Below the pieces are notes generated by a model. It did no database searches. It was given only the letters and a program-made list of their open reading frames with translations, and had not been told where the DNA came from. The translations under genes and the position numbers were made by a program. Positions 46,148 to 54,525 of a stretch of DNA of 64,000 nt are shown here, in pieces. Positions within the stretch are counted from its first letter, which is position 1; each line of letters opens with the position of its first letter. Location of the stretch: positions 62,001 through 126,000 of the forward strand of contig JAEUSQ010000050.1 in NCBI GenBank assembly GCA_016788705.1, read 5' to 3'. The DNA comes from Bacteroidetes Order II. bacterium (GTDB lineage Bacteria > Bacteroidota > Rhodothermia > Rhodothermales > UBA2364).

Positions 46148-47371
46148 TTATTTCAGATTCGGATTGGCATTGCGTTCCCGCTCTGTGATCGGCATATACT
46201 GCCACGTTGGCGTTCCTGCGGCCGTGTTGCCGAGGTGCCACTTTCCGGTACGGCGTTGGTCTATCAACCGAACACCTTGGCAGAAGAGTTCCTTCTCGCG
46301 CTCAACGAGGATGGTGTCCACCGTTGGGTTTTCCGTTAGTGCAGGAATGGTGCGACCCGTCGTCCGAACTTCGTTGACCAACAAGAGGGCAGTTGGGGCA
46401 TCTCCTTCGCGGACAGCGATCTCGGCCAACATCAAGTTGTTTTCTTGCCACGTTATAAACGGGATAGAAGACTCGCGTGCGGGGAACTTCTCTTGGCGGT
46501 AATACACATAGGTGGTTCCGAGTTTGGTAAGTGGAACCCGTGCGGTCTCTCCCGTTTCGGCAGCGTAGGTGGCATAACGCGGATCGGCAACCAATTGCGC
46601 ACGGCCAATACCAGCGTTGTTATACCAACCGTTTGCGGCAGTGGTGGCGTAAAGGGCCAACATTGGGTTATCGCCTTTCTTTAATCCCGCCTGTGCATGG
46701 GCTTTTGCCGTAGTGTAGTCTCCTTTCGCAAAGAGGACTTTTGCAATCACCGAGTTCACGAGCTTGGTCTCATAGGCTTTGCCTTGTACGAAGGTAAGTG
46801 CTGTTTTTAGCTTGTTTACGGCATCGTCATACATTTGATTGGAAGCAATAAACGGACCTGCATTGATCACGCCGCCACCTTGTTGGGGATTCAACCCGAA
46901 GTATGCGCCCCAAAAATAACGTGCAATAGCCCCATAAAGGTTTGCATTATAGAGGGCATCGTTTTTGGTGGCTTCAGATTTGAAGGTAATTTTCCCCACC
47001 CGCTCGGCGAGATTGTCCGAGAAGTAGAGCAATTCTCCCAAAGCCAGCATCCCGCCCGTAACCGAGTTGTTATCCAGCAATACATCGGCTTTGTTCAATT
47101 GGTCAAAGGTCGGGAAAGTGGCATTTGGCACACGGGTATCGAAGATCAGTTCGTCCGATAGCGCGCCCGACATATAGGCCAATTGGTCATAGGTGGACGA
47201 AAAACGGGCTTTTACACCAGATACCAAGAACGGGATTTGTGCCTCGGTAGTCAGGTCTTCTTCTGTAATTACGTTGATAGGCTTCTCGATGTCTTGCACC
47301 CAGTTATCGCAACCAGTAATGACAAACACAAGTCCTAACATTAAAAAGTACTTTTTCATATAGGTTTTCAT
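46148..47371 (-). CDS. SusD/RagB-like outer-membrane lipoprotein
   Basis: The 407-residue product from the ATG at 47,371 has a lipoprotein signal (MKTYMKKYFLMLGLVFVITGC, lipobox VITGC) followed by the TPR-rich SusD fold. Visible pieces are QIPFLVSGVKARF, ANLYGAIARYFWGAYFGLNP, TYVYYRQEKFPARESSIPFITWQENNLMLAEIA, and the C-terminal EREKELFCQGVRLIDQRRTGKW. ATGs at 47,383 and 47,359 are alternatives. SusD proteins capture a ligand at the cell surface for the SusC barrel. It lies 18 bp after the SusC-like stop. Confidence 0.9.
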   Translation of the reverse strand: MKTYMKKYFLMLGLVFVITGCDNWVQDIEKPINVITEEDLTTEAQIPFLVSGVKARFSSTYDQLAYMSGALSDELIFDTRVPNATFPTFDQLNKADVLLDNNSVTGGMLALGELLYFSDNLAERVGKITFKSEATKNDALYNANLYGAIARYFWGAYFGLNPQQGGGVINAGPFIASNQMYDDAVNKLKTALTFVQGKAYETKLVNSVIAKVLFAKGDYTTAKAHAQAGLKKGDNPMLALYATTAANGWYNNAGIGRAQLVADPRYATYAAETGETARVPLTKLGTTYVYYRQEKFPARESSIPFITWQENNLMLAEIAVREGDAPTALLLVNEVRTTGRTIPALTENPTVDTILVEREKELFCQGVRLIDQRRTGKWHLGNTAAGTPTWQYMPITERERNANPNLK

Positions 47372-47400
47372 ATTAAAATCCAAAAGAATGTTGCCATGGC

Positions 47401-50346
47401 TTAGAAGCCCAAGCTAAGGGTTGCATAATACTGACGTGGGGTTTGGAGTGTCAGGAAGTCTTGTCCACGACCCAAGCTACGAGCCCCCGTTCCATTGATT
47501 TCCACGTCTGCCCCTTTGAATTTTGGATCGGTCAAGGTCCAGAGGTTGCGTCCAGCGACCGAGAGGCTTGCCCCTTTTAATACTTTATTGGCCGTTGTTT
47601 TGGTAAGCAACTGACCAATATTGTAGCTAACGCTCACCTCGCGGATTTTGAAGTAGTCTGCAGGCTGGATGTAGTTGGAAATCACACTGTGTTCCATATA
47701 CACCAACTTTTCGGCGGCGGTTTTATACTCGGCAGAGCCAACAGCAAGCGCTGTGATATTGGGGATGGTGACCAAGCCCAATTGCGCCCGCAGTTCGTTA
47801 TAAGCCTTGTTGTTACCATAGGTGGGATTGCTATGGAATTGCTGGGTTCCATTAAACATGCTATGACCCAATGCCCAATCGGTAAGGACATACACATTCA
47901 GACTCTTAAAGAGGTTCAGGTTTGCAGTAAAGGAACCATTGTAGAGTGGCATTGGGCGACCTACATAAACACGTTCTTGCACACCATTTGCATCTGTCTG
48001 AAACTTTGGACTAAGATACTTGCCATTTGCATCGAAGTTTGCCCCAACGACAATCGGGAGGTAGAATGCACTACGGGTAAGTCCGGCTTTGATCACGTTC
48101 CGGCTAAAGCCATCATAGATCGGTTGCGAGTCTCCGATGTCTTTTACTTCGTTGTCGTTGTAGTTCCAGATAAACGTCAGGTCCAAAACGGCATTTTGTG
48201 ACTTCACGGGTGTGCCATAGATTTTGGACTCTACGCCCCAGCCATTCAGTTTACCGACATTGAACGGCACCGATGAGGCGGTCTGTCCTGTAGAAGGTGC
48301 ATTGGGCTTCCCAATAATGGCGTTTGTGGCAAAGTTGTAGAATCCGGTGATTTCAAAACCAATACGGCTATTCAATAACTCGGCATCCAGACCAGCTTCC
48401 ACTTCTTGTAGGCTTTCTGGCTTAATACCCGCATTCCCGATTTGTGCCAACACCCCAGCACCACCATAGCCAGAGTTTACGGCAGTCCAAAGACGGTCGT
48501 AGCCATCCAACGAACCGGGCAATACCCCTGATGCACCATAGGCCGTACGGAATTTCAAGAGGTTAAAGTGCGATGGCATGATACCGAGTCGCTCTAAGTT
48601 AATCGAAAGGCCCGCTTGCGGATAAATCGCATTCGGTGCATTGCGCCCAACCGAGCTGGCAAAGTCCATCCGTGCACCGCCATATACCAAAATGGCATCT
48701 TTAAAGGTCAATTCTTGCCGCACAAAAACGCCTGCCTCGCGACTATCACCAAAGCCCTCGTTACCGCCAATAAAATCTGCCCCTGCACCCACATTGGTCG
48801 TTAGCTCGGTGGCAAAATTTTGTTTGGTGATGAAGAAGTTAGAGGCTGTATTGGCAAAAGCCGTTAATCCGATACTAGTATTGGATCTAATCTCACTAAA
48901 AGAGGTGCTATAACGCGCCGTAGCATCATAGTTTAATAGTTGATAGCGGCGCATGGCCACGTTGCGCTCTCCTTTGGTTCTACCGGAATACCGGAAGTTT
49001 GCAGGGAACGTTTGGTCGTCGCGTTGGTCAAAGCCGTCGAAGCCCATCGTGGCCTTTAGCGAAAGTCCTTGAATGGGATTAAAGTCTAACCCAACAGACC
49101 CGATAAAGCGGTTGACTTCCGATTGGGTTTGGATGTTTTCTACGGCCAAGCTATCGGTAAAGCCCCAGTCGCGTCTTACACCTGTCGTCAAGTTAGGTCC
49201 AAACAACAAGGTATTACCCAAATAACCAAGGATGTTGTTGTCGTTTTGTGGAAGGTCTGCTTTGCTATTGGAGAAACTGGAGGAGACGCGAATCGTGAAC
49301 TTATCGGAAGGATACGCTTCGAAGTTGGCGCGGAAGCTCGTCCGGTCAAGGCCATTGTTTCGGAGGATTCCTTCTTCTTTACGTTGATCAAACGAGGTGA
49401 AGTAGTTGATGGCTCCTGTACTTCCTGCGGCATTAAGCGTGTGCTGTTGGATAGGGCCTTTGATGTACAAGGCATTGTGTCCTTTATACGACATTGCCAT
49501 GTCTTCGGTATATTCTTTTTGACGCTCGTTATAGCCTGTAATGCCTTTGTATTCGATTTTTAGGCCGCCAGCGCCTTGGGCTTTTTTGCCGGATTTTGTG
49601 GTAATGATTACAACACCATTTGCACCACTCGTTCCGTAGAGTGCGCCACCTGCTGGCCCCTTGAGCACTTCAATATTTTGGATGTCGTCTGGGTTTAGGG
49701 TGACAAACGTTCCCATAGACTGCCCCCCTGTTCCGAACGTAAGGCTTTGGATGTCCAAAATGCGGGCACCATCTACAATAATCAATGGCTGACCGCCGCC
49801 AAAAAGACCACCACCGGAACGAATGTCGAAGCGCAAACCGCCCGCCACATTCCCCGATGAAGAAGCCACCGTAACGCCAGAGACTTTGCCCGCCAACATT
49901 TGGTTTACATTCGAGAAAGACTTGTCCTGCGTCAGCGCGCCCACATCCACCTTGGAGGTTGCTACAGGGGCAATGGCCTTCGAGTTTGTAGCGGCCAAAC
50001 CCGTTACTACCACCTCATCGAGACCTGTGGGGTCTTCTTGAAGTGAGACATTTACCACCACTTCACCGCCATTTCGCACCGTCACCGCACGTTTAAAGTT
50101 GCGGTAACCGATAAAGGTGACAGAGAGGGTATATTCACCATCTGGTACACGTGTTACCACATAACGGCCCGCGTTATCGGTGGCAGCACCAAGGCGTGTA
50201 GGTTCCAAACGGACGGTTGCACCTGGCAACGGAGCGCCAGAACTAGCATCAGTTACGTTTCCTGCTACTTTCCCACTTTGGGCCATCGCCACAAACGGTG
50301 TAAGAAGGAAAACCAAACCGATCAGTGTTTTTACAGGTCTGAGCAT
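47401..50346 (-). CDS. SusC/RagA-like TonB-linked outer-membrane protein
   Basis: A 981-residue SusC-type transporter. A signal peptide (MLRPVKTLIGLVFLLTPFVA ... MAQ) is followed by the N-terminal carboxypeptidase-like domain (AGNVTDASSGAPLPGATV) and the DEVVVTG TonB-box-like sequence. The plug has GVTVASSSGNVAGGLRF, PLIIVDGARI, DDIQNIEVLKGPAGGALYG and NGVVIITTKSGK, and the barrel ends YYATLSLGF. It works with the SusD-like lipoprotein to import a ligand that cannot be identified here; no hydrolase or glycan enzyme is adjacent. An inverted repeat lies 355 bp upstream. Confidence 0.93.
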   Translation of the reverse strand: MLRPVKTLIGLVFLLTPFVAMAQSGKVAGNVTDASSGAPLPGATVRLEPTRLGAATDNAGRYVVTRVPDGEYTLSVTFIGYRNFKRAVTVRNGGEVVVNVSLQEDPTGLDEVVVTGLAATNSKAIAPVATSKVDVGALTQDKSFSNVNQMLAGKVSGVTVASSSGNVAGGLRFDIRSGGGLFGGGQPLIIVDGARILDIQSLTFGTGGQSMGTFVTLNPDDIQNIEVLKGPAGGALYGTSGANGVVIITTKSGKKAQGAGGLKIEYKGITGYNERQKEYTEDMAMSYKGHNALYIKGPIQQHTLNAAGSTGAINYFTSFDQRKEEGILRNNGLDRTSFRANFEAYPSDKFTIRVSSSFSNSKADLPQNDNNILGYLGNTLLFGPNLTTGVRRDWGFTDSLAVENIQTQSEVNRFIGSVGLDFNPIQGLSLKATMGFDGFDQRDDQTFPANFRYSGRTKGERNVAMRRYQLLNYDATARYSTSFSEIRSNTSIGLTAFANTASNFFITKQNFATELTTNVGAGADFIGGNEGFGDSREAGVFVRQELTFKDAILVYGGARMDFASSVGRNAPNAIYPQAGLSINLERLGIMPSHFNLLKFRTAYGASGVLPGSLDGYDRLWTAVNSGYGGAGVLAQIGNAGIKPESLQEVEAGLDAELLNSRIGFEITGFYNFATNAIIGKPNAPSTGQTASSVPFNVGKLNGWGVESKIYGTPVKSQNAVLDLTFIWNYNDNEVKDIGDSQPIYDGFSRNVIKAGLTRSAFYLPIVVGANFDANGKYLSPKFQTDANGVQERVYVGRPMPLYNGSFTANLNLFKSLNVYVLTDWALGHSMFNGTQQFHSNPTYGNNKAYNELRAQLGLVTIPNITALAVGSAEYKTAAEKLVYMEHSVISNYIQPADYFKIREVSVSYNIGQLLTKTTANKVLKGASLSVAGRNLWTLTDPKFKGADVEINGTGARSLGRGQDFLTLQTPRQYYATLSLGF

Positions 50347-50910
50347 AGAATTTTGGTTTTGGTTGGATAAGTGAGGTCATACATAACCCACTTTCGAGCA
50401 TTATAAGCCAAGTGGATTACGCAACGTCTGTAGTATACACTGCACTACCCGATCAAAAACAGCGTCCTAAGGCATCTACCTAAGCCGAAACCACCCGTAA
50501 AGGTCGGGTTGCTTCCTGCCATCCGCCCTATATGAAAGCGAGCGAAAGGTTGTTAACAGTCCGGCTAAGAGGATAAACAAAGGCCTGCGTGGATAGCGCA
50601 GTTCAGTTTTGTGGGGGTGGGATTTTTCAACAAGGCTTCGGTGGGAGATATCCGTCTTGTTGGGTTCTTGGTTAAGGTATAAAAATCATTTTTGATATAC
50701 AAGGTGATAAATTGTCACCTTAGAATGTTTTTAGGTGTTTTAAGTCTTTTTATGGTAAAAAATAGAAGATTAAATTTGAATTAGAGAATGGGTTCGAGGT
50801 ACAAGACAGTGGGGATTGGGTAAGGGTGGACTTCTATGGTGTGGAACACCTATATTGTAGGCGCTTAAATAAATCTCACTGCTTACAAAGACGAACCCTT
50901 TCAACTGGTC
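50347..50910. other. Long susC leader / shared regulatory region
   Basis: 564 bp without a gene between divergent susC-like and aminotransferase genes. Small hairpins occur (ACCCG/CGGGT near 50,500; GTAGT/ACTAC near 50,430), which may form a 5' leader structure on the susC transcript. Confidence 0.42.
50677..50721. promoter_or_regulatory. Adjacent inverted repeats (operator-like)
   Basis: AAGGTGA (50,701-50,707) and TCACCTT (50,715-50,721) form a perfect 7-7-7 inverted repeat. Directly before it is a near-palindrome GTATA ... TATAC containing ATCA/TGAT. Such spacing is typical of a dimeric transcription factor site; target gene could be susC (-) or the aminotransferase (+). Confidence 0.45.
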
Positions 50911-52083
50911 ATGAAACCACTTGCCAAACGCACCGACACCTTGTTCCAAAGTGACATTCGTGCCGTTACCGCTCTTGTTAACCGTGTAAACGGCATTAAT
51001 CTGGGACAGGGTATTTGCGATTTACCTACGCCGGAGCCGATTAAAAAAGGGGCAGAAGCGGCTATCGAGGAAAACCGAAGCATTTATACGTCTTATGCGG
51101 GTATTCCTGAGTTGAGGACTGCTATTACCGAAAAAGCCCGCCGTTTTAACCACATTACGGTCCCTTCCTCCAATGATGTAATGGTGAGCGTAGGTTCTAC
51201 GGGAGCCTTTGTTTCCACTATGTTTGCCCTTTTCGAGCCGGGTGATGAGGCCATTCTCTTTGAGCCGTTCTATGGGTATCACCGCAATTTGCTGGCACTG
51301 ACAGGCGTGGTTACCAAAACCATTGCCATGCGTGGTTTGAATTGGCAGGTGGACTTTGGCGAGGTGCGTGCGGTCCTTTCTTCCAAAACAAAGGCCATCG
51401 TGATCAATACCCCCGGAAATCCGTGCGGGAAAGTGTGGACCCGAGCAGAATTAGAGGAAATAAAGGCAATTGCCGAAGCATATGACCTGTACGTCATTAC
51501 AGATGAAATTTACGAATACATGACGTATGACGGGAATGAACATGTGTCCTTTGCGTCGCTGCCTAACGCTTATGAGCGTACCATCACGCTTTCCGGTTTC
51601 TCTAAAACCTATAACATGACGGGCTGGCGGCTCGGATACGCACTTGCACCCGAACCGCTCATTGAAAAAATGGGCTTATTGAATGACTTGTTTTATATCT
51701 GTGCGCCAGCACCTTTACAATATGGCCTTGCCGAAGCCTTTATGATGCCAGATGATTACTTTACCCACATGATGGCAGACTATACCCGCAAGCGTAAACG
51801 GATGGGGGATACCTTGGAAGCGATTGGATTCGAGGTACCTTGGCCACAAGGCGCATATTATATATTGGCGAATTTTGAAGACCTTTCAAGAAAAGTGGCT
51901 GGATTTTCGGACGATAGGGCCGCTTGCGAAACACTCGTTAAACGGGCCAAAGTGGCTTCGGTACCAGGAAATTCATTCTTTCATCATCCCGAAGATGGTC
52001 ATTATTATTTGCGGTTCTGTTTTGCAAAAGAATGGCCCGTCTTAGAAGAAGCCTGCGAAAACCTGCTTCGGGCTTTTGAATAA
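50911..52083 (+). CDS. Class I/II aminotransferase (methionine/kynurenine aminotransferase-like)
   Basis: A 390-residue fold-type I aminotransferase. NGINLGQGICDLPTPEPIKK and YTSYAGIPELRTAI open the family, VIVSVGSTGAF-like MVSVGSTGAF precedes the PLP pocket, NTPGNPCGKVW and LYVITDEIYEYMTYD hold cofactor residues, and SGFSKTYNMTGWRLGY contains the PLP Lys. The closest functional group by eye is methionine/glutamine-phenylpyruvate or kynurenine aminotransferases; exact substrate is not determinable. The stop lies 3 bp from the convergent folE stop. Confidence 0.88.
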   Translation: MKPLAKRTDTLFQSDIRAVTALVNRVNGINLGQGICDLPTPEPIKKGAEAAIEENRSIYTSYAGIPELRTAITEKARRFNHITVPSSNDVMVSVGSTGAFVSTMFALFEPGDEAILFEPFYGYHRNLLALTGVVTKTIAMRGLNWQVDFGEVRAVLSSKTKAIVINTPGNPCGKVWTRAELEEIKAIAEAYDLYVITDEIYEYMTYDGNEHVSFASLPNAYERTITLSGFSKTYNMTGWRLGYALAPEPLIEKMGLLNDLFYICAPAPLQYGLAEAFMMPDDYFTHMMADYTRKRKRMGDTLEAIGFEVPWPQGAYYILANFEDLSRKVAGFSDDRAACETLVKRAKVASVPGNSFFHHPEDGHYYLRFCFAKEWPVLEEACENLLRAFE

Positions 52084-52086
52084 TAC

Positions 52087-52740
52087 TCATAAGCCCCTTG
52101 CGTGGGAACGAATGAGCTTCATGAATTCGGCACGGGTGGCCTCTTTCATAAATTCACCACTCACGGCACTGGTAATGGTAGAGGAGTCTTGTTTTTCCAC
52201 CCCCCGAACCATCATACACATATGACGGGCTTCTAATACTACCGCCACGCCCAAAGGCTGGAGAACCTCTTGAATGGCATCGCGGATTTGAAGCGTCATG
52301 CGTTCTTGTACTTGTAGCCGCCGTGCGAAAATGTTCACGACCCGTGGAATTTTGCTCAAGCCCACAATACGGCCATTCGGGATATAGGCCACGTGTGCTT
52401 TTCCAAAAAAAGGGAGCATATGATGTTCGCACATCGAATAAAATTCGATGTTTTTCACCAAAATCATTTCGCTATAGTCTTCCTCGAATAGTGCGGAGGT
52501 AAGGATTTTGCGGGGGTCTTGGTGATACCCTTGCGTCATAAATTGCATGGCCTTGGCCACCCGCTCCGGTGTTTTTTGCAACCCCTCGCGTGTTGCATCC
52601 TCACCCAAGAGCTGCAAATTTTGCCGGATGTTCTGAGCAATCCGATCGGTTGTTTCGGCGTTATAGGTATCGCTTCTCTCGTAGCCATGGGTCGTTGGAG
52701 ATACCTCAAATTCTTCGGGTTCTGGACGGAAGTCACACAT
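52087..52740 (-). CDS. folE: GTP cyclohydrolase I
   Basis: A 217-aa protein from the ATG at 52,740. It carries the zinc and active-site residues of type I enzymes: [20 protein letters not shown] (zinc Cys and His), [20 protein letters not shown], and [20 protein letters not shown] (second Cys). It makes dihydroneopterin triphosphate, entry to folate and, through QueD, queuosine. An in-frame ATG at 52,857 extends into the QueD coding end and is not conserved. It follows queD by 31 bp in the same direction. Confidence 0.95.
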   Translation of the reverse strand: MCDFRPEPEEFEVSPTTHGYERSDTYNAETTDRIAQNIRQNLQLLGEDATREGLQKTPERVAKAMQFMTQGYHQDPRKILTSALFEEDYSEMILVKNIEFYSMCEHHMLPFFGKAHVAYIPNGRIVGLSKIPRVVNIFARRLQVQERMTLQIRDAIQEVLQPLGVAVVLEARHMCMMVRGVEKQDSSTITSAVSGEFMKEATRAEFMKLIRSHARGL

Positions 52741-52771
52741 ATGTATCAAAAGTTGTTTCGGTGAATAAAAA

Positions 52772-53248
52772 TCAGGCCATTTCTCCAAAATATTCGGCCA
52801 TATTGCGGGGAGTCTCCCAAAGGCGGACACAATGCAAGAGATGAGGAGGCAGCACACCAGTCAACTCATTCCAAAAAGCGACCACTAGGTTTTCGGACGA
52901 AGGAATGATGCCTTGTAAAAAGTCCACATCCATATTTAGGTTACGATGATCACATTTGGTTACAATTTTTTCCTGAAGGATCCGGTTCAGTTCGCCCAGA
53001 TCCATAAGATACCCTGTGTCTGGATTTGGAGGCCCAGCAAGGGTAACTTCCAATACATAGTTGTGTCCGTGCCAATTGGGGTGGTTACAATGGCCGTAGG
53101 TCTGGTGATTCCAAGCATCATCAAATGCCGCATTGTGGAGGCGGTGAGCTGCATTAAAATGTACCTGTCGCGTCACATACACGCGGGGAGTATTGGGTTT
53201 TGTTGAAGGTGGCAATTGGTTGTTTGAAAAAAGTTCGAAGGAGGTCAA
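52772..53248 (-). CDS. queD: 6-carboxytetrahydropterin synthase / PTPS-family protein
   Basis: The 158-residue product has the T-fold of Que[20 protein letters not shown] (zinc His), [16 protein letters not shown] with catalytic Cys and two zinc His, [10 protein letters not shown], and CDHRNLNMD, ending [14 protein letters not shown]. The CNxPNxHGH spacing is that of the longer (mammalian-like) PTPS form rather than the C-x3-HGH of E. coli QueD; 6-pyruvoyltetrahydropterin synthesis is therefore possible too. Its coupling to folE and the queG in the window favours queuosine/pterin synthesis. The N-terminal ~20 residues are variable. Confidence 0.85.
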   Translation of the reverse strand: MTSFELFSNNQLPPSTKPNTPRVYVTRQVHFNAAHRLHNAAFDDAWNHQTYGHCNHPNWHGHNYVLEVTLAGPPNPDTGYLMDLGELNRILQEKIVTKCDHRNLNMDVDFLQGIIPSSENLVVAFWNELTGVLPPHLLHCVRLWETPRNMAEYFGEMA

Positions 53249-53404
53249 GGAGCCGCATCATACTGTCCTTGTTCTGTAAATGACGCCTTCAACCTGCATG
53301 GTGGGGATAAGTTTCTGGTGATACTCTTGCTGGAAAGGCTGTATATTGCACCAAACGACCAGTGGTCTTTTGTGATCGCTCAATGGCATGACCTAATGAA
53401 CAAT

Positions 53405-53749
53405 ATGGAACAAAAAACTTTATTTCAGCGCATCATGGACCGCGAAATTCCTGCGCAAGTGGTCCACGAAGACAATTGGTGTATCGCCTTTCGCGATATT
53501 GCCCCCAAAGCACCAACACACCTTCTGATTGTTCCACGGAAGCCCATCCCAAGCCTTGATGCTTTGGCGCCGGAGGATGCCCCTATCATTGGACACCTAT
53601 TTGTGGTTGCCAAACAATTGGCCGCTGCCGAGGGCTTATCCAATGGATACCGAACGGTGTTTAATTGTGGCCAAGATGCCGGACAAACGGTATTCCACTT
53701 GCACTTACATTTGATGGGTGGGCGCTCTTTTGCATGGCCCCCCGGATAA
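53405..53749 (+). CDS. HIT family protein (HinT-like nucleotide hydrolase)
   Basis: A 114-aa histidine-triad protein from the ATG at 53,405. It has FQRIMDREIPAQVVHEDN at the N-terminus, FRDIAPKAPTHLLIVPRKPI, and the C-terminal GQTVFHLHLHLMGGR (H-x-H-x-H-x-x). HinT-type enzymes hydrolyse purine nucleoside phosphoramidates. An ATG at 53,396 is nearby; ATG at 53,318 would add unrelated N-terminal residues. Length and motifs match bacterial HinT well. Confidence 0.9.
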   Translation: MEQKTLFQRIMDREIPAQVVHEDNWCIAFRDIAPKAPTHLLIVPRKPIPSLDALAPEDAPIIGHLFVVAKQLAAAEGLSNGYRTVFNCGQDAGQTVFHLHLHLMGGRSFAWPPG

Positions 53750-53772
53750 ACCGCTCTTTAATCATAAACCCT

Positions 53773-54489
53773 ATGCAGAAAACTTTTGGGTATTTGGCCT
53801 TGGCTTTGGTGATGGCCATCGTCTTGTTTCGAGGCGCTTCCTCGTGTGAAAAACCGGATTTTTTAAAAGACAATCCACCCAAACGCCACCCCGACTCGGT
53901 GCGGACGAAAGTTCCGCCCCCGCGAGCACCTGTGGCTCATTTTTCGGTTTTTCGCGAAGAGTTTGAGGACAATGGCAATAAATGGAGCATCCGTGAGGAG
54001 GCAGGACGTTCGTATGCCATTGTTGATGGGCGATATCGGATGAATAACCGCGCAGACAAGACCTTTTACTGGTCTAATATCTCGGCTCCTGGCCTATCTG
54101 ATAGTTTGGACTATATTGTCGAAACCAAACTCGTCAAATTATCTGGCATCAATAACAATAGTTATTCGGTTATCTGGGGCTTAGATAACACTGCGAGCCG
54201 CTTTTATGCCTTTGGTATTACCGGAGACGGCCAATACCGCGTTTCACGGTTTGAAAACCGGACATGGACGGACCTCATTGCCCTTAAGAATGCAAAAATC
54301 ATTCGCAAAAAAGACAACCAAGAAAATGTCTTAACCATACAGAAAAAAGGGTTTAAACTCTATTTTCTGATTAATGGCAAACAAGTGGATACCCTGCCTG
54401 TATATCCATTGTTTGGTAATGGCATTGGTTTTGGTCTGAATTCACCGATGGAAATCGAAGTTGACTATATCCGCGTTGAACGCCTTTAG
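53773..54489 (+). CDS. Exported lipoprotein-like protein with beta-sandwich domain
   Basis: A 238-residue protein beginning MQKTFGYLALALVMAIVLFR, with an SSC lipobox-like site (ASSCEKP). The body reads as a concanavalin-like sandwich: FREEFEDNGNKWSIREEAG, DYIVETKLVKLSGINNNSYS, VIWGLDNTASRFYAFGITGD, and C-terminal VDYIRVERL, like the DUF1080/lectin-like repeats in glycan-binding proteins. No catalytic site seen. Located between hinT-like and priA genes on the + strand. Confidence 0.6.
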   Translation: MQKTFGYLALALVMAIVLFRGASSCEKPDFLKDNPPKRHPDSVRTKVPPPRAPVAHFSVFREEFEDNGNKWSIREEAGRSYAIVDGRYRMNNRADKTFYWSNISAPGLSDSLDYIVETKLVKLSGINNNSYSVIWGLDNTASRFYAFGITGDGQYRVSRFENRTWTDLIALKNAKIIRKKDNQENVLTIQKKGFKLYFLINGKQVDTLPVYPLFGNGIGFGLNSPMEIEVDYIRVERL

Positions 54490-54525
54490 AGGTGTTATGC
54501 GGTTCATCTAACCCTGTCACGTTTC

